This document shows, piece by piece, positions 51,350 to 58,622 of a DNA stretch of 58,622 bases (positions are counted from its first letter, which is position 1; every line of letters begins with the position of its first letter). The stretch comes from RGIG8748 sp045606045 (lineage in GTDB: Bacteria; Bacillota; Clostridia; UMGS1810): contig JAZURE010000014.1 of NCBI GenBank assembly GCA_045606045.1, forward strand, positions 1 through 58,622, written 5' to 3'. The translations under genes were made by a program, and so were the position numbers. The notes beneath the pieces are model-generated. The model searched no databases. It was not told where the DNA came from and was given only the letters and a program-made list of their open reading frames with translations.

Positions 51350-52594
51350 CTATTTCTTAAAATCCTTTCCTACTATTATTGTTACGTCGCTTCCCGACGA
51401 TTTTTGCGGATTTATAACATATTCCTTTGCGCCCGAAAGCTTGGCTACGGATGCCGCACCCGAGGATGCAGATTTGGAAACAACTATTGTCTCGTCAAAA
51501 ACTGCACTTGTGTTCTCGTATACACGGATATTGTATCCATACTGCTTTAATTCATCCACAAACTCCGACGGGTCTGCCTCTCCGCCTGTGGCATCGAGCA
51601 CATCCACACTTGTAAAGCCGTTCAAAAACCACTTTCTCGGTTTGGTGTCCTCAACATATTTGTAAGTGCCGCTATCGCCTATAATGTCCTCGGAGAGATA
51701 CAGATGCGACTTAGCCTCGGATAATTTTGTGGGTGTAAAGTGCTCCTCCCTTATGCGTGCATTGCCCTCATAGTCGGGAACAACATACGAGCCGCCGCCT
51801 ATGTATCGTGCCTCGCCTGCAAGCTGATGCGTCTGAATTTTGCTTCGTTCTATACTTAAGATATGCGGTGCATACGAAAGCATTTCGTTTAAAGAGAGGT
51901 TGGTATCTACCATAGCGGAGATATCTTTTATAAGGTCGTTTATCTTCAGCACATTTGATGCGCTGAAGAGCTCATCTATGGTTGCCTGTATAAAGTCGCT
52001 CTGAACTCGCATTCTGGCTATATCGCCCTCGGGATAACTACGGAAACGCACAAGCTGTTCCGCCTTGTCTCCGTCAAGATGCTGCCATCCTTTTTTTAGG
52101 TGTATGTGCAAATCCTGTACAGGGTCATCATAATTCATATCCTGCGGAACCTCAAAATCCACACCGCCTATTGTATCTATAAGGTCTCTGAAGGACGAGG
52201 TGTTTACTATTACATACTTGTCCACCTTGATACCTGTAATCTGCTCAACCTCTTTGAAAACTGTCTTTTCCTTTTTGTAGCCGTAACCCGAATTGATTTT
52301 CTTATCGCCTCTGCCATTATTTTTCACATAGGTATCTCGGGGTATCTGAAGCATATTTATCTTTTCGTCGGCAAAGTTTAGCTGACCTAATATCATAACA
52401 TCCGTTCTTGTGCCGCCTTTATCCAGACCCATGAGCATGACATTTATATGGGTGGTCTCCTCCTCGGAATTGAATTCAAAGCCCATAAAAGAGCCGCCCG
52501 AGGTACACACATATGCCGCAAGTATGCAGGTAGCAGTAAGACCAAAGGTTATTATAAAAGATATAAGCAGCTTGAAAAAGGATTTTACGTTCAT
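51350..52594 (-). CDS. LytR-CpsA-Psr (LCP) family wall polymer ligase
   Basis: A 414-residue membrane-anchored enzyme. The N-terminal helix spans about residues 8-30. The LCP domain (about 50-200) has NVMLMGLDKGGTRTDVMIL, QIPRDTYVKNNGRG and VDFEVPQDMNYDD with Arg in LVRFRSYPEGDIARMRVQ; these bind the polyprenyl pyrophosphate substrate. Residues 320-410 look like a LytR_C domain (GFTSVDVLDATGG). It transfers glycopolymers to peptidoglycan. Its ATG overlaps the yqeK stop as ATGA. Confidence 0.93.
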   Translation of the reverse strand: MNVKSFFKLLISFIITFGLTATCILAAYVCTSGGSFMGFEFNSEEETTHINVMLMGLDKGGTRTDVMILGQLNFADEKINMLQIPRDTYVKNNGRGDKKINSGYGYKKEKTVFKEVEQITGIKVDKYVIVNTSSFRDLIDTIGGVDFEVPQDMNYDDPVQDLHIHLKKGWQHLDGDKAEQLVRFRSYPEGDIARMRVQSDFIQATIDELFSASNVLKINDLIKDISAMVDTNLSLNEMLSYAPHILSIERSKIQTHQLAGEARYIGGGSYVVPDYEGNARIREEHFTPTKLSEAKSHLYLSEDIIGDSGTYKYVEDTKPRKWFLNGFTSVDVLDATGGEADPSEFVDELKQYGYNIRVYENTSAVFDETIVVSKSASSGAASVAKLSGAKEYVINPQKSSGSDVTIIVGKDFKK

Positions 52595-53148
52595 TTTTGT
52601 CTCCTGTTTAATAAGTCAAATGTATCAGGGTGAACTATGCACCCTTTGGATTTAATAAATTCTGCAGACCTCTCCGTATAAGCATACACTGCATCCCACA
52701 ATGAGTCTTTTGCCATGGTGCGAAGTTCTTCTACACCCTCGTATGTCCTGCCGTCTTCTATGGCGTCGGCAAGATATATTATGGCACAAAGGTCGGACAT
52801 GCCCGCCTTGCCCGTGGTGTGATAGTATATGGCATCTGTAATTTCTTTGTCACTTATGCCATAGACATCTTTTGCCACAAAGGCACCCACATAGCTGTGC
52901 CACAGCTGCGGTGAAGAAAGAGCAGAAGCGTCCAGCTCTATATTATATTTTTTTATATAAGATTTAAGCTCCTCTTTTGTAAAGCACTTGGCACAATCGT
53001 GCAAAAGTGCGGCGGTATACGCCTTTTCGGGCGATACGCCGTTTAAGAGAGCAAGATACTTTGCCCATTTTGCCACACCCAAAGTGTGCTCAAATCTTTC
53101 GGGTGTAAGAAAGGTGCGCAAGGTGTTTATGATATCTTCGTTATTCAT
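52591..53148 (-). CDS. yqeK: YqeK-type HD-domain Ap4A hydrolase
   Basis: A 185-residue HD protein. RFEHTLGVAKWAKYLA provides the first His, ALLHDCAKCF the HD pair near residue 50, and YHTTGKAGMSDLCAIIYLADAIE the later metal ligands. YqeK enzymes split diadenosine tetraphosphate symmetrically to two ADP. This position between nadD and an LCP gene is conserved in Firmicutes. Confidence 0.93.
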   Translation of the reverse strand: MNNEDIINTLRTFLTPERFEHTLGVAKWAKYLALLNGVSPEKAYTAALLHDCAKCFTKEELKSYIKKYNIELDASALSSPQLWHSYVGAFVAKDVYGISDKEITDAIYYHTTGKAGMSDLCAIIYLADAIEDGRTYEGVEELRTMAKDSLWDAVYAYTERSAEFIKSKGCIVHPDTFDLLNRRQK

Positions 53149-53149
53149 A

Positions 53150-53743
53150 TCACTTAGTGTACAGCCCCTCTCTTTTTATATAATCCATAACTGCATCGGG
53201 GACTATGCCGTGGGGGAGTGAATTTTCTTTTATCATACTGCGGATGTATGTGGAGGATACATCCACATAACCCATAGAAGATACCATTATATCTGCACCG
53301 TAGTCCTTTTTGTATTTATCCACAGTGTCCCAAAAGGTATCATCGCCCTCCCGATGAAATACAATTAAATGATTTTCCTTAATAAAGGTCTCATACTCGT
53401 ACCATTTGTGTATGGTAAGAAGCGAATCGGCGCCTATTATAAAGGCTGTGTTCTCTCCGTATATCTTACGGAAATACCTCATTGTATTAAGAGAATACCT
53501 GAGATGCTCCTCGCTCGCTTCGTAATCGGAAACCTCCGTCTTGGGAATTTTAGAAAACGCAAGGCAAGCCATGTTGTATCTGTGGGTGAAATCGGTGATG
53601 TCAAAATCCGTCTTGTGCGGTGGATTGCCGTTTGGCACCACAATAAGACGCGAAAGGCTGAATTCTTCTATAGCAGATTCCGCCATAGCTACATGCCCTG
53701 TGTGAACAGGGTCAAATGTGCCTCCGAATATAGCTACAGACAC
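53150..53743 (-). CDS. nadD: Nicotinate-nucleotide adenylyltransferase
   Basis: A 197-residue nucleotidyltransferase that makes deamido-NAD from nicotinate mononucleotide and ATP. IFGGTFDPVHTGHVAMAE carries the nucleotide-binding HxGH near residue 17, VPNGNPPHK follows, and DVSSTYIRSMIKEN near 168 is the ISSTxIR motif. The start at 53743 follows the yhbY stop by six bases. Confidence 0.95.
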   Translation of the reverse strand: MSVAIFGGTFDPVHTGHVAMAESAIEEFSLSRLIVVPNGNPPHKTDFDITDFTHRYNMACLAFSKIPKTEVSDYEASEEHLRYSLNTMRYFRKIYGENTAFIIGADSLLTIHKWYEYETFIKENHLIVFHREGDDTFWDTVDKYKKDYGADIMVSSMGYVDVSSTYIRSMIKENSLPHGIVPDAVMDYIKREGLYTK

Positions 53744-53749
53744 ATCTAA

Positions 53750-54184
53750 TCACCTCTGCTTTTTAAAGTACTTGGCTCTCTTTTCTCTCGCTTCCTTAGC
53801 CTTTTTGCGCTCCTGTGCGAGTTTTTTCTTGGCTTTGTAGAGAGGCTTTACCTCTTTTTTATTCTCTTTCTTTTCTTCTGATTTAACCGTAAGATTATTG
53901 AGGTTTATCCTTTTGTTCTCGGAAGACTGCCTGTAAAGTACAAATCTTCTTCCTATAATCTGTACTTCCTCGGCATGCACAAGCGACGAAAGCTCGTGGC
54001 ATACATCTCTTACATCGGCAAAGGCATTTTCAAGTACATGCACCTTTACAAGCTCTTTCTTTTCTAAAATGTCTTCCACAAGAGTGAGCATGTTTTCATT
54101 TATGCCGCCCTTGCCTATCTGTACGGACGAATCTATTTTGTTTGCAAGGCTTCTTAAAAAAGCTCTCTCCTTACTTGTTATCAT
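53750..54184 (-). CDS. yhbY: YhbY-family CRM RNA-binding protein with basic tail
   Basis: A 144-residue protein started at the ATG at 54184, with AAAGGA 12 bases upstream. Residues 1-88 form the CRM domain: ITSKERAFLRSLANKI, VQIGKGGINENML with the GxxG-type loop, and ELSSLVHAEEVQIIGRRFVLYR (core VQIIGRRFVLYR). Residues 90-144 are a Lys/Glu-rich, probably disordered extension not found in the roughly 97-residue standard protein. YhbY associates with pre-50S subunits. First gene of the operon to leuS. Confidence 0.9.
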   Translation of the reverse strand: MITSKERAFLRSLANKIDSSVQIGKGGINENMLTLVEDILEKKELVKVHVLENAFADVRDVCHELSSLVHAEEVQIIGRRFVLYRQSSENKRINLNNLTVKSEEKKENKKEVKPLYKAKKKLAQERKKAKEAREKRAKYFKKQR

Positions 54185-54240
54185 ATGCTTATACAATCCT
54201 TTCATACAATAAGAAAAGCACACATTTTTTCCATTATATT

Positions 54241-54270
54241 ATTATACTAAAAATTTGCCCTGCTTGTCAA
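54241..54270 (-). promoter_or_regulatory. yhbY-leuS operon promoter, embedded in the obg terminator
   Basis: TTGACA -35 (54265-54270) lies in the loop of the obg terminator, with an 18-base spacer to TATAAT -10 (54241-54246) on the minus strand. Termination of obg and initiation for yhbY thus share sequence. Confidence 0.75.
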
Positions 54271-54285
54271 TGACCGCAGGACAAA
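54249..54285 (-). terminator. obg terminator
   Basis: TTTGTCCTGC and GCAGGGCAAA (minus strand; 54276-54285 with 54254-54263, one G-U) are followed by TTTTTAG. It lies 5 bases after the obg stop. Confidence 0.8.
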
Positions 54286-54289
54286 TAAT

Positions 54290-55567
54290 TTATTTCATAT
54301 AATCAAATTCCAATTCGTACATACGAACAAGGTCTCCCTCTTGTATGCCCTCTTTTTCGAGTGCTTTGATGACACCTTTTTTCCTAAGTGCGTTCTGGAA
54401 ATACTGGAGAGATTCGTTGTCTTCAAAGTTGGTGGAGCCTATCATGCGCTTAACCCAGCTTCCCTCAACCACATATACACCGTCCTCCACACGCACAGTA
54501 AACGGCAGGTCATCCTTGTAGGAAATAACAAGAGTCTCTGCCTCGTCCTCATCGTAGAGCACAGGTACGGGTATGGTATCGAGTACTGATGCCACATACA
54601 TCATAAGCTCTGCTACACCCTTGTTCGCAGCGGCACTTATACGAAATACCTTGTAGCCGCGATTTTCCATCTCGGTGCAAAAGTCCTCGTATATAGCTTC
54701 ATCATACACAACATCCATCTTGTTTGCCGCAACAATCTGCGGTCTTTCCGACAGAGCTTCATTGTAGGTTTTGAGTTCCTTATTTATAAGGTCGAAATCT
54801 TCTATGGGATTTCTGCCCTCTATGCCCGAAGCATCCACCACATGAATGAGAAGTCTTGTCCTCTCCACATGGCGCAAAAACTCATGTCCGAGACCTACGC
54901 CCTCGCCTGCACCCTCTATAAGGCCGGGGATATCTGCCATAACAAAGCTTGTTGCATCATTTGTTCTTACAACACCTAAGTTTGGCTCAAGAGTTGTAAA
55001 ATGGTAGTTGGCAATCTTGGGCTTAGCATCGCTTACAACCGAAAGAAGAGTGGATTTGCCTACATTGGGAAATCCCACAAGTCCCACATCTGCAAGGAGC
55101 TTAAGCTCAAGCTTGATATTGCGGCTCTCACCGTCTATACCGCTTTTGGCAAAACGGGGTATCTGCCTTGTGGCAGTAGCAAAATGGCTGTTGCCCCAGC
55201 CGCCGCTGCCGCCCTTTGCGGCTATAAAGGTCTGACCCGGGGTCTTCATATCGGCAATTACTCTGTCTAAGTCTATGTCACGAATTATGGTACCGCAAGG
55301 CACCTTAACCATGAGGTTTTCTCCGTTTTTGCCCGAGCTTTTGGCAGCTCTGCCGTCTTCGCCGTTTTGTGCCTTATACTTGCGCTGATAACGAAAGTCG
55401 GAAAGGGTGCTCATCTTTTCGTCTGCTATAAATATTACGCTTCCGCCATTGCCGCCGTCTCCGCCGTCGGGACCGCCTGCGGCAACATATTTTTCCCTAT
55501 GGAAGCTTACAAGTCCATTTCCGCCGTTACCGGCTTCTATATAAATTTCGGCTGTATCTGCAAGCAT
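54290..55567 (-). CDS. obg: GTPase Obg (CgtA)
   Basis: A 425-residue GTPase for 50S assembly, started at the ATG at 55567 with AAAAGGAG 9 bases upstream; the frame continues 42 codons further into intergenic repeat sequence that I reject. The Gly-rich Obg fold occupies residues 1-157 (EAGNGGNGLVSFHREKY). G1 is GFPNVGKSTLL near 165, G3 DIPGLIEGAGEG, G4 ANKMD and G5 ISAAANKG. An OCT domain fills about 345-425. Length is typical of Firmicutes. Confidence 0.96.
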   Translation of the reverse strand: MLADTAEIYIEAGNGGNGLVSFHREKYVAAGGPDGGDGGNGGSVIFIADEKMSTLSDFRYQRKYKAQNGEDGRAAKSSGKNGENLMVKVPCGTIIRDIDLDRVIADMKTPGQTFIAAKGGSGGWGNSHFATATRQIPRFAKSGIDGESRNIKLELKLLADVGLVGFPNVGKSTLLSVVSDAKPKIANYHFTTLEPNLGVVRTNDATSFVMADIPGLIEGAGEGVGLGHEFLRHVERTRLLIHVVDASGIEGRNPIEDFDLINKELKTYNEALSERPQIVAANKMDVVYDEAIYEDFCTEMENRGYKVFRISAAANKGVAELMMYVASVLDTIPVPVLYDEDEAETLVISYKDDLPFTVRVEDGVYVVEGSWVKRMIGSTNFEDNESLQYFQNALRKKGVIKALEKEGIQEGDLVRMYELEFDYMK

Positions 55568-55627
55568 TGCAAATCTCTCCTTTTTGTAATATTGTACCCC
55601 AAAAGGGATAGTAAAAAACGATGCAAA

Positions 55628-55693
55628 TTGAACGAACTGAACGCAATGAACCCGAAGGCGTACAAAAGTACGTCGAGGCTGAAGTTCGTTCAA
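55628..55693. repeat. Intergenic inverted-repeat element
   Basis: TTGAACGAACT (55628-55638) and AGTTCGTTCAA (55683-55693) are exact inverted repeats 44 bases apart. Inside is a CGTAC-AAAA-GTACG hairpin and a GAACC-type Gly/Pro-coding-looking stretch. It lies between rpmA and obg, where genes are usually adjacent. The shape is that of a small dispersed, possibly MITE-like element; only one copy is seen here. Confidence 0.45.
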
Positions 55694-55716
55694 AGTTCAA
55701 GAGCATATAGTAACAG

Positions 55717-55740
55717 AAATCCGCAATTACTTGCGGATTT
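55717..55740. terminator. Hairpin downstream of rpmA
   Basis: AAATCCGCAA and TTGCGGATTT enclose a TTAC loop, about 100 bases after the rpmA stop. The T-tract on the minus strand is poor (TTTCTGTTAC), so termination of the rplU-prp-rpmA transcript here is only possible. The rest of 55741-55837 has nothing I recognise. Confidence 0.45.
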
Positions 55741-55837
55741 CATCGTTAATTATTATTCACTACAAAAGGTTTTGAAACATTCACACCATTATAACCGGTG
55801 GTCTTGAACGGTATGCGCGTTTTTCACAGCCCGTAGA

Positions 55838-56122
55838 TTACTGAGCGATTTCGTATACGCTTACCTGCTTCTTATCCCTGCCAAGTCTTTCAAACTTAAC
55901 CTTGCCATCAGCAACTGCAAAGAGAGTATCGTCGCTACCCTTCTTAACATTGATGCCGGGGTGTATTTTAGTACCTCTCTGTCTTACAAGGATGTTGCCT
56001 GCTGTAACAAACTGGCCGTCACCCTTCTTAACGCCAAGACGCTTGGATTCGCTGTCTCTGCCGTTCTTGGTACTACCCATACCTTTTTTATGAGCAAATA
56101 ACTGAATATTTAAAGTAAACAT
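55838..56122 (-). CDS. rpmA: Ribosomal protein L27 with cleavable N-terminus
   Basis: A 94-residue precursor started at the ATG at 56122 with GGAGG 9 bases upstream; an earlier in-frame ATG overlaps prp. It begins MFTLNIQLFAHKKG, the Firmicutes pre-L27 form that is cut after Phe9 by Prp so that AHKKG becomes the mature N-terminus at the peptidyl-transferase centre. The core GSTKNGRDSESKRLGVKKGD and RGTKIHPGINV are standard. Confidence 0.97.
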   Translation of the reverse strand: MFTLNIQLFAHKKGMGSTKNGRDSESKRLGVKKGDGQFVTAGNILVRQRGTKIHPGINVKKGSDDTLFAVADGKVKFERLGRDKKQVSVYEIAQ

Positions 56123-56126
56123 CAAA

Positions 56127-56459
56127 TTACACCTCCAATTCGGTAACTTTAACATTGTCGGGGTACTGCTCCTCTAAACTTTTAAGGAACAAATACATAG
56201 ACTCCAACAATATATTTATTTTACTTGTTTGTTCATCATTTAAATCGTCGGGGAGTATAAACTGCGCAAAAGCATCGTCTATACTGTAGCCGAATTTAAT
56301 GTTAAGTACATTTTCTATGCCGTTTAAAGCCATGAAATATACTGATGAAACGGATGCACACACAATATCATAGCCTGTGTCATCAAAGCCTGTATGCCCC
56401 GATACAACACCTTTAACGATATTGGCACCCCTGTCGCGATAAAGCTTAACCTCAGTCAT
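56127..56459 (-). CDS. prp: Ribosomal-processing cysteine protease Prp
   Basis: A 110-residue protease that removes the N-terminal extension of L27. The catalytic His is in VSGHTGFDDTG near residue 22 and the Cys in GYDIVCASVSS near residue 34. Length is normal. It is encoded between rplU and rpmA, the conserved arrangement, with gaps of only 3-4 bases on either side. Confidence 0.95.
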   Translation of the reverse strand: MTEVKLYRDRGANIVKGVVSGHTGFDDTGYDIVCASVSSVYFMALNGIENVLNIKFGYSIDDAFAQFILPDDLNDEQTSKINILLESMYLFLKSLEEQYPDNVKVTELEV

Positions 56460-56462
56460 GGC

Positions 56463-56771
56463 TTACGCGTTGATCTTTTCGATCTGAACTTTTGTAAAGA
56501 GCTGTCTGTGGCCCTTCTTGCACTTTTCGCCTTTTTTGGGCTTGTACTTGAAGACAATAACCTTCTTGCCCTTGCCCTGTGCGAGAACCTTGGCATCTAC
56601 AGTTGCGCCTTCAACTACGGGAGCACCGATAGCTGTCTTTTCGCCGCCTACTGCGAGTACCTTGTCAAACTTAACGGCATCGCCCTCTGCGCCTGCTACC
56701 TTTTCGATGAAGATAACATCACCTTCGGAAACCTTGTACTGCTTGCCGCCTGTTTCGATAATTGCATACAT
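56463..56771 (-). CDS. rplU: Ribosomal protein L21
   Basis: A 102-residue 50S protein. MYAIIETGGKQYKVSEGD opens it and KVIVFKYKPKKGEKCKKGHR (core YKPKKGEKCKKGHRQ) closes the RNA-binding end. GGAGG is 9 bases before ATG. It heads the rplU-prp-rpmA transcript and is preceded by a structured leader. Confidence 0.97.
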   Translation of the reverse strand: MYAIIETGGKQYKVSEGDVIFIEKVAGAEGDAVKFDKVLAVGGEKTAIGAPVVEGATVDAKVLAQGKGKKVIVFKYKPKKGEKCKKGHRQLFTKVQIEKINA

Positions 56772-56806
56772 TATGAAGCACCTCCTTCAATATGATATCG
56801 CTAATT

Positions 56807-56841
56807 TACGGTATCTGCCCAAGGCAGATTTATAGACCGTA
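56807..56841 (-). promoter_or_regulatory. L21 leader hairpin
   Basis: TACGGT/ACCGTA (56836-56841 with 56807-56812) and ATCTGCC/GGCAGAT stems stack with a small bulge, in the 5' untranslated region of rplU. This fits the Firmicutes L21 leader class, thought to bind the L21 protein for autoregulation. Recognised from position and shape only. Confidence 0.65.
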
Positions 56842-56860
56842 CTTATGCGTTTACCACGAA

Positions 56861-56889
56861 ATTATATCACAGCGCATAACAAATGTCAA
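56861..56889 (-). promoter_or_regulatory. rplU operon promoter
   Basis: Exact TTGACA (56884-56889), 17-base spacer and exact TATAAT (56861-56866) on the minus strand, as expected for a highly expressed ribosomal protein operon. Confidence 0.9.
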
Positions 56890-56918
56890 CTGTTTTTCAT
56901 GTTTCTATGCGAAAAATT

Positions 56919-58271
56919 CTACGGAATTTTATATTCAGCTATAACATTGTCTCCAAGACTTATGGGTGCAAGATTTGATGCGTTCCATACAAATATTCTT
57001 ACATCGCATCCTTGGGGAGCGTCTATTGTAATGCTGTGTGTAAGGCTAACCGCACCGTCTTTAACCGTAAGCTCTGCCTTACCGACATCCTTTATCTTTT
57101 TAATGCCTTCTGCTTTGGTATAGCTTGCTACAACTACAAGAATGCTTTTTGCATCGGATTTTACAACCTCAACACCTTTAAGTGTAAACTTATCCGCTAC
57201 AGAATTATCTATACTTATATCCGTTACTTCTTCGCCGCGAACTGTGATTGGAACACCTTTTGCCATTTTGTATTCCTCGCTGTAAGCAACGACATCGTAT
57301 GTGCCTGCCTTTGCGCCGTTTACCTTAATTGTGGCAGTACCGTTTTCGCCTTTTGTAATTACAAAGCCATCAACAACGGCAGTTCTATCTTTGTTCATTA
57401 CCCTCCATGTGAATTCTTGTTTTAAGTACCCGGTAAGACCGACCTGATTAAGTATCTCCGCCTTGAATTCAGCCTGTCCGCCGTCTTCGAGATTAGGTGC
57501 ACCTGCCGTGAGAGTGTTTGTAATATCGTATGCCGCCTCCTCTGCAAAGTATGGCATATGCATAGCTTCGCCCGAGTCTATAAAATTTATCTCCACAGAG
57601 CTTTGCGCTATTGTGGATAAGGGGAATCCGATACTTAGTTTATCTACATTATTCTCAGTATGAGTTTTGGAGGAATCATCGGTATTTGCAATGGTACCCT
57701 TTAGCTCAAGCCAGTCCGTACCTGTAATTTCCATACCTGCAGAGCCATATTCCTTTGAATGGAGTACACTCGGAATATCCGAATCGTAAAGTCGAACATG
57801 AACTTTGGGCGTGATATACGAATTGCGGTTTCTGACCTGCAGAGAATACACATAGTTCTTACCGCCTGCAATATCGCCGCTGATTAGTGTTCCCGCCGAA
57901 TTCTTATTGTTACTCTTTATCGCTCTGCTGTCAAAATACAAACCGTAAGCATTGGTATAATCTGTGGGATATGTTCCGGTCATTACTTTATCTGCCTTAC
58001 CATTTGCTGTTATTCTGTAACCGTTTTCTGTCTTGGAAGCAAGGACCATAGGATTATTGTCCTGCGGACACGACGGAAGAACACAATCCACAAATCCATT
58101 AGGAAGATAATATTGCTGTTTAATCTCCCTGTCCGTTTTGAACATATTCTCCGGCAACTCTCCCGCCTCATAATCAGAATATATGCTTTCTCCGTAAGCA
58201 GATACCGATACCGTCATGATGCTTGCCGTTAGCGTAATTAGTACAAGCATTGCAACGAGCTTCATTTTCAT
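56919..58271 (-). CDS. Large secreted protein, beta-rich, unknown function
   Basis: A 450-residue protein started at the ATG at 58271, with AAGGAG 9-10 bases upstream. The signal peptide covers about residues 1-26, cut after VSA. The mature part is rich in Thr, Ser, Asp and Val. Residues 60-240 could be a carbohydrate-binding-type jelly roll (YVYSLQVRNRN, LYDSDIP), and 255-450 holds Ig-like segments (GTATIKVNGAKAGTYDVVAY). No catalytic domain is seen. The TAG stop lies in a weak AAAATTC/GAATTTT hairpin. A wall-associated or secreted glycan-binding role is guesswork. Confidence 0.65.
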   Translation of the reverse strand: MKMKLVAMLVLITLTASIMTVSVSAYGESIYSDYEAGELPENMFKTDREIKQQYYLPNGFVDCVLPSCPQDNNPMVLASKTENGYRITANGKADKVMTGTYPTDYTNAYGLYFDSRAIKSNNKNSAGTLISGDIAGGKNYVYSLQVRNRNSYITPKVHVRLYDSDIPSVLHSKEYGSAGMEITGTDWLELKGTIANTDDSSKTHTENNVDKLSIGFPLSTIAQSSVEINFIDSGEAMHMPYFAEEAAYDITNTLTAGAPNLEDGGQAEFKAEILNQVGLTGYLKQEFTWRVMNKDRTAVVDGFVITKGENGTATIKVNGAKAGTYDVVAYSEEYKMAKGVPITVRGEEVTDISIDNSVADKFTLKGVEVVKSDAKSILVVVASYTKAEGIKKIKDVGKAELTVKDGAVSLTHSITIDAPQGCDVRIFVWNASNLAPISLGDNVIAEYKIP

Positions 58272-58322
58272 GATTTTCTCTCCTTGTAATATAATGTAGA
58301 ATTTTGTAAATAACATAACAAA

Positions 58323-58351
58323 TATATAACATAAAAAGGCAGATATGTCAA
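58323..58351 (-). promoter_or_regulatory. Promoter of the secreted protein gene
   Basis: TTGACA -35 (58346-58351), 17-base spacer and TATATA -10 (58323-58328) on the minus strand, about 50 bases before the start codon. Confidence 0.75.
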
Positions 58352-58424
58352 GAGTGTACTCATTACAGTATATATCCACTATAATCAATTTTGCCCCCAA
58401 CTGTTGACAAAGAGCCAAATAAAT

Positions 58425-58473
58425 ATAAACGCCTTTGAAACTCTGCATTTAAGCGGGTTTCAAAGGCGTTTAT
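58425..58473. terminator. Long-stem hairpin in the terminal intergenic region
   Basis: A perfect 17-bp stem (58425-58441 with 58457-58473) has a 15-base loop and short T-tracts on both sides. It may terminate a minus-strand transcript entering from outside the window or insulate the two divergent promoters around it. Confidence 0.6.
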
Positions 58474-58528
58474 TTGTTTGGACAAATACGGGATTTTGAA
58501 CGAACATATCAAAAATTGCATAGAGAAC

Positions 58529-58573
58529 TTGAAGTATCGGTCTGCCTATGGTATACTAATACCATAGGCAGAC
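58529..58573 (+). promoter_or_regulatory. Outward promoter overlapped by a perfect operator dyad
   Basis: TTGAAG -35 (58529-58534), 17-base spacer and TATACT -10 (58552-58557). A perfect 15-bp inverted repeat (58540-58554 with 58559-58573, ACTA centre) covers the spacer, the -10 and the start region. This is the geometry of a TetR- or GntR-type operator controlling a gene beyond the window end. Confidence 0.65.
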
Positions 58574-58622
58574 TCTCTTAAAGAATCCCTGCCGTGAAGC
58601 GGAGTGCAGAGCACGAACGCTG

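Noticed and set aside
55568..55693. 42-codon N-terminal extension of Obg
   Set aside because: It runs through the intergenic inverted repeat, and the ATG at 55567 has AAAAGGAG and the conserved MLADTAEIYIEAG start.
1..58622. CRISPR arrays, rRNA and tRNA genes
   Set aside because: I saw no regularly spaced direct repeats, no rRNA core sequences and no cloverleaf with a TTCGA loop in either strand by eye.

Overview
The window looks like part of a low-to-moderate GC Firmicutes chromosome, most likely class Clostridia. Signs of this are strong GGAGG ribosome binding sites, sigma-A-type promoters with 17-nt spacers, a single-chain glycyl-tRNA synthetase, the Prp/L27 pair with an N-terminally extended L27, a CotJC-like manganese catalase, and the order rplU-prp-rpmA-obg-yhbY-nadD-yqeK-LCP-rsfS-leuS. 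I cannot name a genus. There are no rRNA or tRNA genes and no CRISPR array.

Layout. 1-3.6 kb is the right end of a prophage or phage-like element: a partial gene, two exported proteins, a holin and a three-domain endolysin. 3.7-14.8 kb holds a CotJC-like protein, then rpoC-rpoB, luxS, a TudS/DUF523 protein and two membrane proteins on the minus strand. 14.8-21.2 kb holds a MATE exporter, a coupled HAD and acyltransferase-like pair, and an aconitase-isocitrate dehydrogenase operon (2-oxoglutarate supply). 21.2-22.0 kb is a compact RNA-rich island. 22.0-24.2 kb carries an esterase, a PnuC transporter and a CarD-like regulator. 24.3-29.7 kb is an RND pump, adaptor and TolC-like operon. 29.8-36 kb has glyS, an Mrp ATPase, ybaK, secG and a polar amino acid ABC importer. 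36-42 kb has HtrA, a two-component system, an AI-2E-type permease and ApgM. 42-46.7 kb has galE, an unknown gene, rlmD and an M20 hydrolase. 46.7-48.5 kb is a phage-like regulatory island. 48.5-56.9 kb is the leuS-to-rplU translation and ribosome-assembly block. The window ends with a large secreted protein and an outward-facing promoter that overlaps a perfect dyad.

The two most unusual loci are both built around tiny membrane peptides. (1) At 21.69-21.98 kb there is a previously unlisted, apparently complete type I toxin-antitoxin-like locus. It has a 22-codon hydrophobic peptide with a full-length Shine-Dalgarno sequence that is sequestered in a 10-bp hairpin, and a perfect consensus convergent promoter for an antisense RNA. 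Both transcripts would end at one bidirectional terminator. Beside it a divergent ~170-nt structured RNA ends in a terminator just ahead of a small Cys-rich gene. (2) At 46.7-48.5 kb an XRE-S24 self-cleaving repressor faces a divergent promoter, and both promoters are overlaid by related TGTYG half-sites. The opposing promoter drives a 33-aa membrane peptide whose Shine-Dalgarno is joined to its start by a hairpin, followed by phage-type zinc-finger and Cys-rich genes. This is an SOS-like switch in layout, but not an arrangement I recognise.

Functions are assigned by reading protein motifs, and starts were moved to the codon with the best ribosome binding site. Nothing was searched against databases.
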